This document shows, piece after piece, positions 1 through 8,536 of a stretch of 64,000 nt of DNA. Source of the DNA: Clostridia bacterium (GTDB lineage Bacteria > Bacillota > Clostridia > Oscillospirales > Acutalibacteraceae); NCBI GenBank assembly GCA_017434855.1, contig JAFRUA010000028.1, positions 54,981 through 118,980 of the forward strand, read 5' to 3'. The translations under genes were made by a program, and so were the position numbers. The notes beneath the pieces are model-generated. The model searched no databases, was not told the origin of the DNA, and was given only the letters and a program-made list of their open reading frames with translations. The stretch's first letter is position 1; every line of letters begins with the position of its first letter.

Positions 1-168
1 CAGACCGTTCTCCACGTCCGTGCGAACCTCGGGCGCGGTCAGCGTCAGCCGGTTGTCGCAATAGACCGGGCTTTTGATCCCGGACGCCCAGGTGAACGGC
101 TCTTCCGGGCGGAAAAACACCGCCTTGATTTTCAGCAGATCCTTTGCGATGACAATCGAATAATCCAT
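1..168 (-). CDS. pyrE: Orotate phosphoribosyltransferase, N-terminal part (cut by window edge)
   Basis: Converts orotate and PRPP to orotidine 5'-monophosphate, the step before PyrF in UMP synthesis. Only the first 56 codons are inside the window. The start ATG is preceded by a good ribosome site (AAGGAG, 8 bases away). The visible protein contains the family's diagnostic N-terminal stretch [16 protein letters not shown] at about residues 25-40, which contacts orotate and phosphate. It is the last visible gene of the pyrimidine operon, 23 bases after the FMN-binding protein gene. Identification is firm although the PRPP loop lies outside the window. Confidence 0.93.
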   Translation of the reverse strand, partial: MDYSIVIAKDLLKIKAVFFRPEEPFTWASGIKSPVYCDNRLTLTAPEVRTDVENGL

Positions 169-191
169 TGTAGTCTCCTTCCTGTAAAATG

Positions 192-608
192 TTATATGTC
201 AAAGTCTTCTGTTTTCAGGTCGCAATAATACCGGCCCTTTTTGGCGGTGAACTTTAAAACGCAATAATCCGGGTCGGTCACGCCACCTTTATAAAACAAT
301 GTATCGCCCTTTTTCCAGAGTTTGTTTTTCGTCTCCTGATCCGTCAGCACTTCCATCGTGCCCGTCAACAGAACGCCGGTATACTTAAACAGTCCTTTCC
401 GATAAAAATAGACGCTCGCTTTCGGATTGTTCTGAAACTGCCCGACACGCATGGACGACGTATTGGTGGAAAACCAGAATTCGCGCAAACCGGACCGCTG
501 CCGCGGTCTCAGCATGGCCTTTACGGCAGGGAAACCCGCCGCGTCAACAGAGCAGATCAGGCTGACCTTTCGACCGGCGATAAATGCTTCGATTTGTTTC
601 AAATCCAT
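192..608 (-). CDS. Pyridoxamine 5'-phosphate oxidase family (FMN-binding split barrel) protein
   Basis: A 138-residue single-domain protein of the FMN-binding split-barrel family. Residues around [13 protein letters not shown] and the W-F-S-T-N-T-S-S block are typical of the flavin-binding strands of this superfamily. I chose the start at MDLKQIE because GGAAGG precedes it at proper distance; an in-frame start 11 codons upstream has no ribosome site. The gene lies between pyrF (29 bases before) and pyrE (23 bases after), so it is co-transcribed with pyrimidine genes. Its substrate is unknown. Proteins of this size often act as flavin reductases or general stress proteins; I cannot choose between them. 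Confidence 0.8.
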   Translation of the reverse strand: MDLKQIEAFIAGRKVSLICSVDAAGFPAVKAMLRPRQRSGLREFWFSTNTSSMRVGQFQNNPKASVYFYRKGLFKYTGVLLTGTMEVLTDQETKNKLWKKGDTLFYKGGVTDPDYCVLKFTAKKGRYYCDLKTEDFDI

Positions 609-637
609 TCTGCGTTGCTCCTTCCAAAAGCCGGCCG

Positions 638-1336
638 TCACCCGACAAATTCGGCAACGCAGCGTTCATACGCCGCCACGGGGTCGGCACTTGCCGTGAT
701 GGGCCGACCCACCACGATATAATCAGAGCCGATCTTTTTCGCTTCGACGGGGGTCATCACGCGCTTCTGGTCGCCCACGTCGCCGTCCGCAAAGCGCACC
801 CCCGGCGTCACGGTCAAAAAGTCGCGCCCGCAGCGGTCGTGGACCTTTTGCGCTTCCAGCGGAGAACAGACCACGCCGTCCAACCCCGCCCTCTTCGCGT
901 TTTCAGCATAGTGCATCACCACGTCCGCGATGGGCGCATGGATCATCAGGTCGTTTTCCATACTTTCCTGATCGGTGGAGGTCAGCTGCGTCACCGCGAT
1001 CAGCAGCGGCCGCGTGCCGTCGGGGCGTGTCAGACCTTCCAGCGCCGCTTCCATCATGCGGATCGTTCCGCCGGCGTGCAGGTTGCAGATGTCCACGTCC
1101 AGCCGTGACAGCACCGCCATGGCCTTTTTGACGGTGTTCGGAATGTCGTGCAGCTTCAGATCCAGAAAGATTTTGTGCCCGCGCGCCTTGATTTCGCGCA
1201 CGATCGCTGGCCCTTCGGCATAGAACAGCTCCATGCCGATCTTGACGAAGGGCTTCTTTCCCTGAAACCGATCTAAAAAGTCAAAGGTCTCTTTCGCCGA
1301 CGCAAAGTCGCAGGCGACGATGACGTCCTTGCCCAT
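638..1336 (-). CDS. pyrF: Orotidine 5'-phosphate decarboxylase
   Basis: Decarboxylates OMP to UMP, the last step of de novo pyrimidine synthesis, as a cytoplasmic TIM barrel. At 232 residues it has the normal length of the bacterial short form. The catalytic D-x-K-x-x-D signature is visible as F-L-D-L-K-L-H-D-I-P-N-T-V at about residues 57-69, and the C-terminal phosphate-binding segment reads D-Y-I-V-V-G-R-P-I-T. A clear ribosome site (AAAGGAGTGAAATGAG) precedes the ATG. The gene starts one base after the pyrD stop codon, which implies translational coupling. Confidence 0.97.
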   Translation of the reverse strand: MGKDVIVACDFASAKETFDFLDRFQGKKPFVKIGMELFYAEGPAIVREIKARGHKIFLDLKLHDIPNTVKKAMAVLSRLDVDICNLHAGGTIRMMEAALEGLTRPDGTRPLLIAVTQLTSTDQESMENDLMIHAPIADVVMHYAENAKRAGLDGVVCSPLEAQKVHDRCGRDFLTVTPGVRFADGDVGDQKRVMTPVEAKKIGSDYIVVGRPITASADPVAAYERCVAEFVG

Positions 1337-1337
1337 C

Positions 1338-2249
1338 TCATTTCACTCCTTTGATGATGTCTGAAAGTCGTTCGATGCCGTACCGGTCCATGACCGCCGG
1401 CAGAGCGTCGACGATGTTTTTGGATGCAAACGGGTCGATGAGGTTCGCGGTGCCGACCTCGACCGCCGCCGCGCCGGCCAGCATCAGCTCCAGCACGTCC
1501 TCTGCCGTTGACACGCCGCCCATGCCGACCACGGGAATTCGGACCGCGTGCGCGACCTGATACACCATCCGCACCGCAACCGGAAACACCGCCGGGCCGG
1601 AAAAGCCGCCCATGGTGTTGGCGATGACCGGGCGCCGCGTTTTGAGGTCGATGCGCATGCCGAGCAGGGTGTTGATGAGGCTCAGCCCGTCCGCCCCCGC
1701 AGCTTCGCACGCCTTGGCAATCGAAACGATGTCGGTCACATTCGGCGACAGCTTGACGATCACGGGCTTGGTCGTGACCGCCTTGACCGCCCGGACCACC
1801 GACGCCGCCGCGTCCGGGTCCACGCCAAAGCTCATGCCGCCGCCGTGCACGTTCGGGCAGGAGACGTTGACCTCCAGCCAGCCGACCTGCGGTTCTTTGT
1901 CCAGCTTTGCGCAGGTTTCGGCGTACTCTTCCACCGAAAAGCCGCTGACATTCGCCATGACGGGCTTGTGAAAACACTGCGCCAGCTTTGGCAGCTCCTC
2001 GGCGATGACCTTGTCCACGCCGGGGTTTTGCAGCCCCACGGCGTTGATCATGCCGGCGGTACACTCCGCAATGCGCGGCGTGGGGTTGCCGAAGCGCGGG
2101 TGCAGCGTCGTCCCCTTGAAGGAAAACGTACCGAGGCAGTTGATGTCGTAATATTCGGCAAATTCATAGCCGTAGCCGAAGGTACCGGAGGCCGGGATCA
2201 CCGGGTTGTCGAGCCCGACCCCGCAAAGGTTCACGCTCAGGCGTCCCAT
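1338..2249 (-). CDS. pyrD: Dihydroorotate dehydrogenase B, catalytic subunit
   Basis: Oxidises dihydroorotate to orotate using FMN and passes the electrons to PyrK and finally to NAD+. The 303-residue class 1B protein shows the N-terminal N-P-V-I-P-A-S-G-T-F-G-Y-G segment, the catalytic-loop region V-N-V-S-C-P-N-V-H-G-G-G with its active-site cysteine, and the C-terminal FMN phosphate site V-G-T-A-N-L-I-D-P. The start MGRLSVNLCG follows AGGAGGAGATTTT and overlaps the end of pyrK by 13 bases. The 1B class is the soluble PyrD-PyrK form usual in Firmicutes, in accord with the neighbouring pyrK. Confidence 0.96.
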   Translation of the reverse strand: MGRLSVNLCGVGLDNPVIPASGTFGYGYEFAEYYDINCLGTFSFKGTTLHPRFGNPTPRIAECTAGMINAVGLQNPGVDKVIAEELPKLAQCFHKPVMANVSGFSVEEYAETCAKLDKEPQVGWLEVNVSCPNVHGGGMSFGVDPDAAASVVRAVKAVTTKPVIVKLSPNVTDIVSIAKACEAAGADGLSLINTLLGMRIDLKTRRPVIANTMGGFSGPAVFPVAVRMVYQVAHAVRIPVVGMGGVSTAEDVLELMLAGAAAVEVGTANLIDPFASKNIVDALPAVMDRYGIERLSDIIKGVK

Positions 2250-2971
2250 AAAATCTCCTCCTTTTTCAGCACCGGGCCGTCTTTGCAAATGCGTTTGTAC
2301 CCGGTCACGGTCTTGCAGGAGCAGCCCATGCACGCGCCAAAACCGCAGCCCATGCGCTCCTCAAAGCTGAACTGCCCGCTCGTGTTCGTCGCGCGGTACA
2401 CGGCCCGAAGCATCGGTTCCGGTCCGCAGGAGTAAAAGTAGTCATACCGGTCGGGCAGCGCGTCGGTCACAAAGCCCCTGACGCCGTAAGAGCCGTCCAC
2501 GGTCGTGACGGTCACGTCCGCGCCAAGCATACGAAATTCATTCTCAAAAAAGAGTTCATCTTTCGTATTGAAGCCGAGGATCACATGCACATGCTTCCCC
2601 TGCCCCAGCAGTGTTTTACACAGCAGATAGAGCGGCGGAACCCCGACGCCGCCGCCGAGCAGCACGACGTCGTTTGCCGGAATGTCGGCGTCATACCCGT
2701 TGCCGAGCCCGGTCAGCACGTTGAGCGTTTCACCGGGCCGCAGGGCCGCCATCTGTGCGGTGCCCTTGCCCACGACCTTATAGATCAGGGTCAGCGTATC
2801 GTCCTGTACGTCGCAGACCGAGATCGGCCGGCGCAGGAACAGACCGTCCAGCTTCAGGTTGACAAACTGCCCGGGCGCGGTGACCGCCGACATGTCGCCC
2901 GTCAGACGCATCAAAAAGACGTCCTTTGTCAGCGGGCGATTGTCTGTCACTGTCAGAATCACCTGTTTCAT
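2237..2971 (-). CDS. pyrK: Dihydroorotate dehydrogenase B, electron transfer subunit
   Basis: The iron-sulfur flavoprotein partner of PyrD: it carries FAD and a [2Fe-2S] cluster and reduces NAD+. The 244 residues comprise a ferredoxin-reductase-like FAD domain (G-Q-F-V-N-L near residue 33 and the R-R-P-I-S-V motif near 45), an NAD-binding domain (L-L-G-G-G-V-G-V-P-P-L near 108), and a C-terminal cysteine cluster C-G-F-G-A-C-M-G-C-S-C followed by a further Cys, which binds the cluster. I start at MKQVILTV, behind GAGGG; the longer reading frame runs back into carB. It begins seven bases after the carB stop codon. Confidence 0.95.
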   Translation of the reverse strand: MKQVILTVTDNRPLTKDVFLMRLTGDMSAVTAPGQFVNLKLDGLFLRRPISVCDVQDDTLTLIYKVVGKGTAQMAALRPGETLNVLTGLGNGYDADIPANDVVLLGGGVGVPPLYLLCKTLLGQGKHVHVILGFNTKDELFFENEFRMLGADVTVTTVDGSYGVRGFVTDALPDRYDYFYSCGPEPMLRAVYRATNTSGQFSFEERMGCGFGACMGCSCKTVTGYKRICKDGPVLKKEEILWDA

Positions 2972-2978
2972 AAAGCCC

Positions 2979-5900
2979 TCACGAATCAATGGTGGAAATG
3001 CGCAGCGTGATCTCATCCAGCACGTCCAGCAGCACGCGCACCGTATCGAGTGAGGTGAACATCGTCACATTGCTCTGGGTTGCGGTTTTGCGGATATAGT
3101 AGCCGTCGCTGCGGGTGTTGGCCGCCGCCGCGTCAGAGGTGTTGATCACATAGGCAATGTGCCCCTGACGGATGGAGGCAAGGATCTCGTCGCTGCCGTC
3201 GCAGATCTTTTTGAGAATGTGGGTGCGGATGCCATGGTCCTCCAAAAAGTCCGCCGTGCCCTTGGTGGCTTCGATGTTGAAGCCGAGGTTATAGAAGCGG
3301 CGGATCAGCGGCAGCGCCTCCTCCTTGTCTTTGTCGGCAATGGTGGCAAAGACCGTGCCGTAGTTTTGCAGGTGCATGCCCGACGCCTGCAGCGCCTTAT
3401 ACAGTGCGCGGTTGAGCTGATCGTCATAGCCGATCGCTTCACCGGTGGATTTCATTTCGGGCGACAGATAGGCGTCCAGCCCGCGGATCTTGTTGAACGA
3501 GAAGACCGGCACCTTGACATACCAGCGCTTTTTCTCTTCCGGATAGATGTCAAAAATGCCCTGCTCCTTCAGGCTCTTGCCCATGATGACCTCGGTCGCG
3601 ATGTCGGCAAGGCTGTAGCCCGTGGCCTTGGAAAGGAACGGCACCGTGCGCGAGGAGCGCGGATTGACCTCGATGATATAGACCTTGTCGTTCTGATCCA
3701 CGATGAACTGGATGTTGTAAAGGCCGACGATGCCGATCCCAAGCCCGAGCTTTTTGGCGTACTGCAGGATGATCCCCTTGACCTTGTTGGAAATGCTGAA
3801 GGTCGGATAGACCGAGATCGAGTCGCCGGAGTGGATGCCGGTACGCTCCACCAGTTCCATGATGCCGGGCACAAAGACGTCGCGGCCGTCGCAGATGGCG
3901 TCGATCTCCACCTCTTTGCCGGTGATGTATTTATCCACCAGCACCGGCTTGTCTTCATCGATTTCCACGGCGGTTTTGAGGTACTGCCGCAGCTGCTGCT
4001 CGTTGGAAACGATCTGCATCGCCCGGCCGCCGAGGACGAACGACGGACGCACCAGCACCGGGTACCCAATGCGCGCGGCGGCGGCAACGCCGTCTTCGAT
4101 CCGGGTCACAGCCTGACCCTCCGGCTGCGGAATGTCCAGCTCCTTGAGCAGCTTTTCAAACAGGTCGCGGTTCTCGGCGCGGTCAATCGCGGCGCAGTCG
4201 GTGCCGATGATCTTCACACCGCGTTCCATCAGGGGCGAAGCGAGGTTGATCGCCGTCTGGCCGCCGAGCGAGGCGATAACGCCCTCCGGCTGTTCAAACT
4301 CCACAATGTTCATCACGTCCTCCGGCGTCAGCGGCTCAAAATAGAGCTTGTCGGCCGTGGTGTAGTCGGTGGACACCGTTTCGGGGTTGTTGTTGATGAT
4401 GATGGATTCATAGCCGCAGGTGCGGATCGTATTCACCGCGTGCACGGTGGAATAGTCAAACTCCACGCCCTGCCCGATGCGGATGGGCCCGGCGCCCAGC
4501 ACGATGGCCTTTTTGCGGTCGCTCAGGCGCGAATCGTTTTCGCCGGTATAGGATGAATAGAGATAGGCGATGTAAGCGCCGGTGTGCAGGGTATCGACCA
4601 TTTTAAAGATCGGGCGCAGCCCGTTCTGTTTGCGCAGCGCGGCCACATCAAGCTCCTTGCAGTTCCACAGCTCGCCGATGTATTTGTCGCAAAAGCCCAT
4701 GACCTTTGCCGCGCGCAGGGTGTCGACGTCCCACGGGTGCGCTTTGAGCGTACCTTCCATCGCCACGATCTTTTGGATGGATTCCAAAAACAGCGGGGTG
4801 ATCATCGTCAGGCGATACAGTTCTTCCACCGAAACGCCGCGCCGCAGCAGCTCTGTCACGGCAAAGATCGTGTCGGCGCGATAGTCCTTCACATAGTCGA
4901 GCAGTTGTTCGGTCGGCGCGTTGTCAAATTTTGCCATGCGCAGGTGGCACACGCCGATCTCCAGCGAACGGACGGATTTGAGCATACACTCCTCCAGGTT
5001 GGCGCCGATGCCCATGACCTCGCCGGTCGCCTTCATCTGGGTGCCCAGCCGGTTGGACGCCGCCGCAAACTTATCAAACGGGAAGCGCGGGAACTTGGCC
5101 ACCACATAATCAAGCTGCGGCTCAATGGCCGCCGTGCCGCCGGCCACGGGGATGTCCTCCAGCGCCATGCCCATGGCAATCTTTGCCGTCACGCGGGCGA
5201 TGGGATAGCCGCTGGCCTTGGACGCCAGGGCCGAGGACCGCGACACACGCGGGTTGACCTCGATCAGATAATATTTGCTTGAAAACGGATCCAGCGCAAA
5301 CTGAACGTTGCAGCCGCCCTCGATCTTCAGCGCGCGGATGATCTTGATGGCGCTGTCGTTGAGCATTTTCAGGTCGTGGTCGTTCAGCGACATGATGGGC
5401 GCCACCACAATGGAATCACCGGTGTGCACGCCCACGGGGTCCACGTTCTCCATGCCGCAGATGGTGATGGCGTGGTCGTTGCTGTCGCGCATGACCTCAA
5501 ACTCGATCTCTTTGTAGCCCTTGACGCTTTTTTCGATCAGGACCTGATGGACCGGCGACAGGGCAAAGCCGTTGCGCCCGATGTCAATCAGTTCCTCTTC
5601 ATTGTCGGCAAAGCCGCCGCCCGTGCCGCCGAGAGTGAACGCCGGGCGCAGCACCACCGGATAGCCGATGCGCCTTGCCGCCTCCTTGGCCTCTTCGATG
5701 TTATAGGTGATCTCTGACGGGATGACCGGCTCGCCGATCTCTTCGCAGAGCTCTTTGAATTTTTCGCGGTCCTCGGCCTTCTCGATGCTCTCGCTGCTGG
5801 TTCCGAGCAACTGGGTCCGGCACTCGCGCAGCACGCCCTTCTTTTCCAGCTGGATGGCAAGGTTCAGCCCCGTCTGGCCGCCGATGCCGGGCACAATGGC

Positions 5901-6152
5901 GTCCGGCCGCTCATAGCGCAGGATCTTTGCGATGTATTCCAGCGTCAGCGGCTCCATATAGACCTTGTCCGCAATGCTGGTGTCGGTCATGATCGTCGCC
6001 GGGTTGGAGTTGCACAAAATGACCTCGTACCCCTCCTCCTTCAGCGCAAGGCAAGCCTGCGTTCCGGCGTAGTCAAACTCGGCGGCCTGCCCGATCACGA
6101 TGGGGCCGGAGCCGATGATGAGCACCTTTTTGATGTCTGTTCGTTTCGCCAT
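2979..6152 (-). CDS. carB: Carbamoyl-phosphate synthase, large subunit
   Basis: Makes carbamoyl phosphate from bicarbonate, ammonia (supplied by CarA from glutamine) and two ATP. The 1057-residue protein has the normal length with two homologous ATP-grasp halves: the opening motif L-I-I-G-S-G-P-I-V-I-G-Q-A recurs in the second half as V-L-G-A-G-P-I-R-I-G-Q-G. The C-terminal MGS-like allosteric domain (about residues 930-1057) ends I-T-L-R-I-S-T-I-D-S. The ATG has AAAGGA nine bases upstream; a TTG two codons earlier is too close to that site. carA is not next to it; 24 bases separate carB from pyrC. The glutaminase subunit must therefore be encoded elsewhere. Confidence 0.98.
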   Translation of the reverse strand: MAKRTDIKKVLIIGSGPIVIGQAAEFDYAGTQACLALKEEGYEVILCNSNPATIMTDTSIADKVYMEPLTLEYIAKILRYERPDAIVPGIGGQTGLNLAIQLEKKGVLRECRTQLLGTSSESIEKAEDREKFKELCEEIGEPVIPSEITYNIEEAKEAARRIGYPVVLRPAFTLGGTGGGFADNEEELIDIGRNGFALSPVHQVLIEKSVKGYKEIEFEVMRDSNDHAITICGMENVDPVGVHTGDSIVVAPIMSLNDHDLKMLNDSAIKIIRALKIEGGCNVQFALDPFSSKYYLIEVNPRVSRSSALASKASGYPIARVTAKIAMGMALEDIPVAGGTAAIEPQLDYVVAKFPRFPFDKFAAASNRLGTQMKATGEVMGIGANLEECMLKSVRSLEIGVCHLRMAKFDNAPTEQLLDYVKDYRADTIFAVTELLRRGVSVEELYRLTMITPLFLESIQKIVAMEGTLKAHPWDVDTLRAAKVMGFCDKYIGELWNCKELDVAALRKQNGLRPIFKMVDTLHTGAYIAYLYSSYTGENDSRLSDRKKAIVLGAGPIRIGQGVEFDYSTVHAVNTIRTCGYESIIINNNPETVSTDYTTADKLYFEPLTPEDVMNIVEFEQPEGVIASLGGQTAINLASPLMERGVKIIGTDCAAIDRAENRDLFEKLLKELDIPQPEGQAVTRIEDGVAAAARIGYPVLVRPSFVLGGRAMQIVSNEQQLRQYLKTAVEIDEDKPVLVDKYITGKEVEIDAICDGRDVFVPGIMELVERTGIHSGDSISVYPTFSISNKVKGIILQYAKKLGLGIGIVGLYNIQFIVDQNDKVYIIEVNPRSSRTVPFLSKATGYSLADIATEVIMGKSLKEQGIFDIYPEEKKRWYVKVPVFSFNKIRGLDAYLSPEMKSTGEAIGYDDQLNRALYKALQASGMHLQNYGTVFATIADKDKEEALPLIRRFYNLGFNIEATKGTADFLEDHGIRTHILKKICDGSDEILASIRQGHIAYVINTSDAAAANTRSDGYYIRKTATQSNVTMFTSLDTVRVLLDVLDEITLRISTIDS

Positions 6153-6176
6153 GTTCAATCGTCCTTTCTGTCTCTA

Positions 6177-7406
6177 TCAGTCAATGCTGTTGTTTTGATA
6201 TGCGATGGTTCCGTTCACGACGGTCAGCAGGCAGACGCCGCACAGCGTCGTGCCGGCAAACGGCGTTGCCCGGCCTTTGGAAAGAAATGCATCCGGGTCC
6301 ACGGTGAAGGTCCTGTCCGGCAGCCACACGGAGTAGCTGCCCGCGTCATAGATGCCGAAACGCTTGTGCGGGTTGTGCGCCAACAGGTCCATCAGTTGTT
6401 TCATCGTAAGAATGCCCGGTTTCACCAGGTGGGTATACAGCACCGGGAACGCGATCTCGATACCGACGATGCCAAACGCGCTGCCCGCAAGGCCTTTGCT
6501 TTTTTCTTCTGCGGAGTGCGGGGCGTGGTCGGTCGCGATCATGTCGACCGTCCCGTCCAGAACGCCCTCGATCAGCGCTTCGCGGTCCGCCTTTGACCGC
6601 AGCGGCGGGTTCATCTTGAACCGCCCGTCCTCCTGCAGGTCGTCTTCGGTCAGGACCAGATAGTGCGGCGCCGTTTCGCACGTCACATTGACGCCGCGGC
6701 GCTTTGCGTCACGGATCAGGTCCACGCTCTCTTTGCACGAAATGTGGCACACGTGATAGGCGCAGCCGGTCTCTTCACACAGCTTCAGGTCGCGCCTGAT
6801 CATGCGCCACTCGCTTTCGCTGCAAATGCCGCGGTGCCCGTGTGCTTTGGCATAGGCGCCGTCGTGGATGTACCCGCCGCGCAGCAGATGGTTGACCTCG
6901 CAGTGGGCGGCGATCACCTTGCCCAGCGCCTTGGCGCGGGTCATGGCTTCGCGCATCAGGCTGTCGCTCTGTACCCCGCGCCCGTCATCGGAAAACGCGA
7001 TCACAGCCGGCGCCATGCCCTCCAGGTCAGAGAGCGTTTCGCCCCGCTCGCCGACAGTCACCGCGCCATAGGGCAGCACATTGATCACCGCGTCGCGGCG
7101 GATAAGGGCCAGTTCCTCTTCCAGATGCGTTTTGCTGTCCGGTACCGGAGACAGGTTCGGCATGGTGCAGACCGTTGTATACCCCCCGCGCGCCGCCGCC
7201 ATGGAACCGGAGCGGATGGTCTCTTTATAAGAAAAACCCGGCTCGCGAAAATGCACATGCACATCGCAAAAGCCGGGGAAAACAGCGGCGCCGTCAACAT
7301 TCACCTTGGAAAGAACGGCGGCAGGAAGTGACGCCGGGTCGGCGTCGGTGCAAAGGGACGTGTCGATTCTCAGGTTTGCCATTTCTTCGTTCAGACATAC
7401 ACCCAT
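6177..7406 (-). CDS. pyrC: Dihydroorotase
   Basis: Cyclises carbamoyl-aspartate to dihydroorotate; a zinc amidohydrolase. Metal ligands are visible in D-V-H-V-H-F-R-E-P-G (about residue 48) and in the late A-T-D-H-A-P-H motif. The protein has 409 residues, slightly shorter than the usual 420-430 because the N-terminal beta domain is abbreviated. The start ATG (MGVCLNEEM) follows AAGGAAAGGAAG; a second ATG eight codons later lacks a ribosome site. It is the first gene of the pyr operon and follows a leader of about 130 bases with attenuator-like structure. Confidence 0.95.
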   Translation of the reverse strand: MGVCLNEEMANLRIDTSLCTDADPASLPAAVLSKVNVDGAAVFPGFCDVHVHFREPGFSYKETIRSGSMAAARGGYTTVCTMPNLSPVPDSKTHLEEELALIRRDAVINVLPYGAVTVGERGETLSDLEGMAPAVIAFSDDGRGVQSDSLMREAMTRAKALGKVIAAHCEVNHLLRGGYIHDGAYAKAHGHRGICSESEWRMIRRDLKLCEETGCAYHVCHISCKESVDLIRDAKRRGVNVTCETAPHYLVLTEDDLQEDGRFKMNPPLRSKADREALIEGVLDGTVDMIATDHAPHSAEEKSKGLAGSAFGIVGIEIAFPVLYTHLVKPGILTMKQLMDLLAHNPHKRFGIYDAGSYSVWLPDRTFTVDPDAFLSKGRATPFAGTTLCGVCLLTVVNGTIAYQNNSID

Positions 7407-7424
7407 CGCAATCTTCCTTTCCTT

Positions 7425-7526
7425 CAAAACAAAACGCCCTGCCGGCCGGCAAGACATCACAAAGCAAGGCAGACTGCACCGCAATCGCCCATTGTATGAT
7501 TCTTGCCGATCTCTCTGTATCGCTTA
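7425..7526 (-). promoter_or_regulatory. PyrR-type attenuator in the pyr operon leader
   Basis: On the minus strand the leader first offers a hairpin (7507-7522: CGAT, loop ACAGAGAG, ATCG) whose loop contains CAGAGAG. This matches the core C-N-G-N-G-A-G of the PyrR RNA-binding consensus. The eight bases at 7501-7508 (CGGCAAGA in the RNA) are perfectly complementary to 7447-7454 (UCUUGCCG). Those latter bases form the 5' arm of a terminator hairpin (7438-7453, six base pairs, loop GGCC) followed by GCGTTTTGTTTT. The three structures are mutually exclusive in the order expected for PyrR control: binding hairpin, antiterminator, terminator. No pyrR gene is in the window, so the regulator is inferred. 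Confidence 0.65.
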
Positions 7527-7542
7527 AAGATTTGTTGGATTT

Positions 7543-7571
7543 ATTGTAACAAAAAAAGCAATTTTTGTCAA
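7543..7571 (-). promoter_or_regulatory. Sigma-A promoter of the pyr operon
   Basis: TTGACA (7566-7571), 17-base spacer, TACAAT (7543-7548), read on the minus strand. It is close to consensus and lies about 130 bases upstream of the pyrC start, immediately before the attenuator-like leader. Confidence 0.88.
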
Positions 7572-7601
7572 TGAAAAAAGCGACTTAAAATCAGCCGCTT
7601 T
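7572..7601 (-). terminator. Rho-independent terminator after rfbA
   Basis: On the minus strand AAAGCGGCT pairs with AGTCGCTTT (one mismatch, about seven-base loop) and is followed by a T-run. It sits between the rfbA stop codon and the pyr promoter and separates the two transcription units. Confidence 0.75.
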
Positions 7602-7639
7602 CTCTTTGTTTTTTTGTTGTATATCACGATTTGGCCGGT

Positions 7640-8524
7640 TCAGTATTTGATCTTTCCTTCGGCCGCCTTGCGCAGGTGATCGCCATAGGGCGACTTGCCG
7701 CAGTCGTCGGCGCAGCGCAGCAACTGTTCGGTGGTGATCCAGCCCCGGTGGTGCGCAATCTCTTCCGGCGCAGAAATCAAAATGCCCTGCCGGCTTTCCA
7801 CCATACGCACGAACTGCGCCGCCTCGCTCAGGCTTTCCATCGTGCCGGTGTCAAGCCAGGCATACCCGCGCCCGAGCAGCTTGACCGACAGCGTTCCTTC
7901 TGCAAGGAACAGCAGGTTCAAATCGGTGATCTCCAGCTCGCCGCGCGCCGAGGGTTTCACACGTTTTGCCTTTTCGCAAACGGTGCTGTCATAGAAATAC
8001 AGCCCTGTCACGCAGTAGTTCGACTTCGGCTGCTTCGGCTTTTCTTCGATGGAGATGACGTTTTCGTTTTCGTCAAATTCCACCACGCCAAAGCGCTCCG
8101 GGTCGTCCACATAGTACCCGAAGATCGTGGAAACGCCGCGTTCCGCGTCCGCCGCCGCCTGCTTCAAAAGGGTGGAAAACCCGTTGCCGTAAAAGATGTT
8201 GTCGCCAAGCACCATCGCGCAGCAGTCGCCGCCGATGAAGTCCTCCCCGATCAGGAACGCCTGCGCCAGCCCGTCCGGCGACGGCTGCACCGCATAGGAC
8301 AGACGGATGCCAAGCCGGCTGCCGTCGCCGAGCAGCCGCTCAAAATTCGGCAGGTCGGTCGGCGTTGAAATGATCAGAATGTCGCGGATGCCCGCCAGCA
8401 TCAGCGTTGACAGCGGATAATAGATCATCGGCTTGTCATAGACCGGCAGCAGTTGCTTTGAGATGACAGACGTCAAAGGGTACAAGCGCGTGCCCGCCCC
8501 GCCGGCAAGAATGATTCCTTTCAT
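7640..8524 (-). CDS. rfbA: Glucose-1-phosphate thymidylyltransferase
   Basis: Couples glucose 1-phosphate and dTTP to dTDP-glucose, the first step toward dTDP-rhamnose and other deoxysugars of cell-surface polymers. The 294-residue sequence begins with the nucleotide-binding signature [17 protein letters not shown] and contains the sugar-site segment [14 protein letters not shown]; the length is typical. AAGGAG lies eight bases before the ATG. It is the last gene of a run that includes an ABC exporter pair; rfbB, rfbC and rfbD are not adjacent, so the remaining pathway must be encoded elsewhere. Confidence 0.95.
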   Translation of the reverse strand: MKGIILAGGAGTRLYPLTSVISKQLLPVYDKPMIYYPLSTLMLAGIRDILIISTPTDLPNFERLLGDGSRLGIRLSYAVQPSPDGLAQAFLIGEDFIGGDCCAMVLGDNIFYGNGFSTLLKQAAADAERGVSTIFGYYVDDPERFGVVEFDENENVISIEEKPKQPKSNYCVTGLYFYDSTVCEKAKRVKPSARGELEITDLNLLFLAEGTLSVKLLGRGYAWLDTGTMESLSEAAQFVRMVESRQGILISAPEEIAHHRGWITTEQLLRCADDCGKSPYGDHLRKAAEGKIKY

Positions 8525-8536
8525 ATGGCATTCTCC

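Noticed and set aside
1340..1348. TTTCACTCC before pyrF, identical to the LytTR box
   Set aside because: It is single, has no partner 21 bases away, and is the complement of the pyrF ribosome site.
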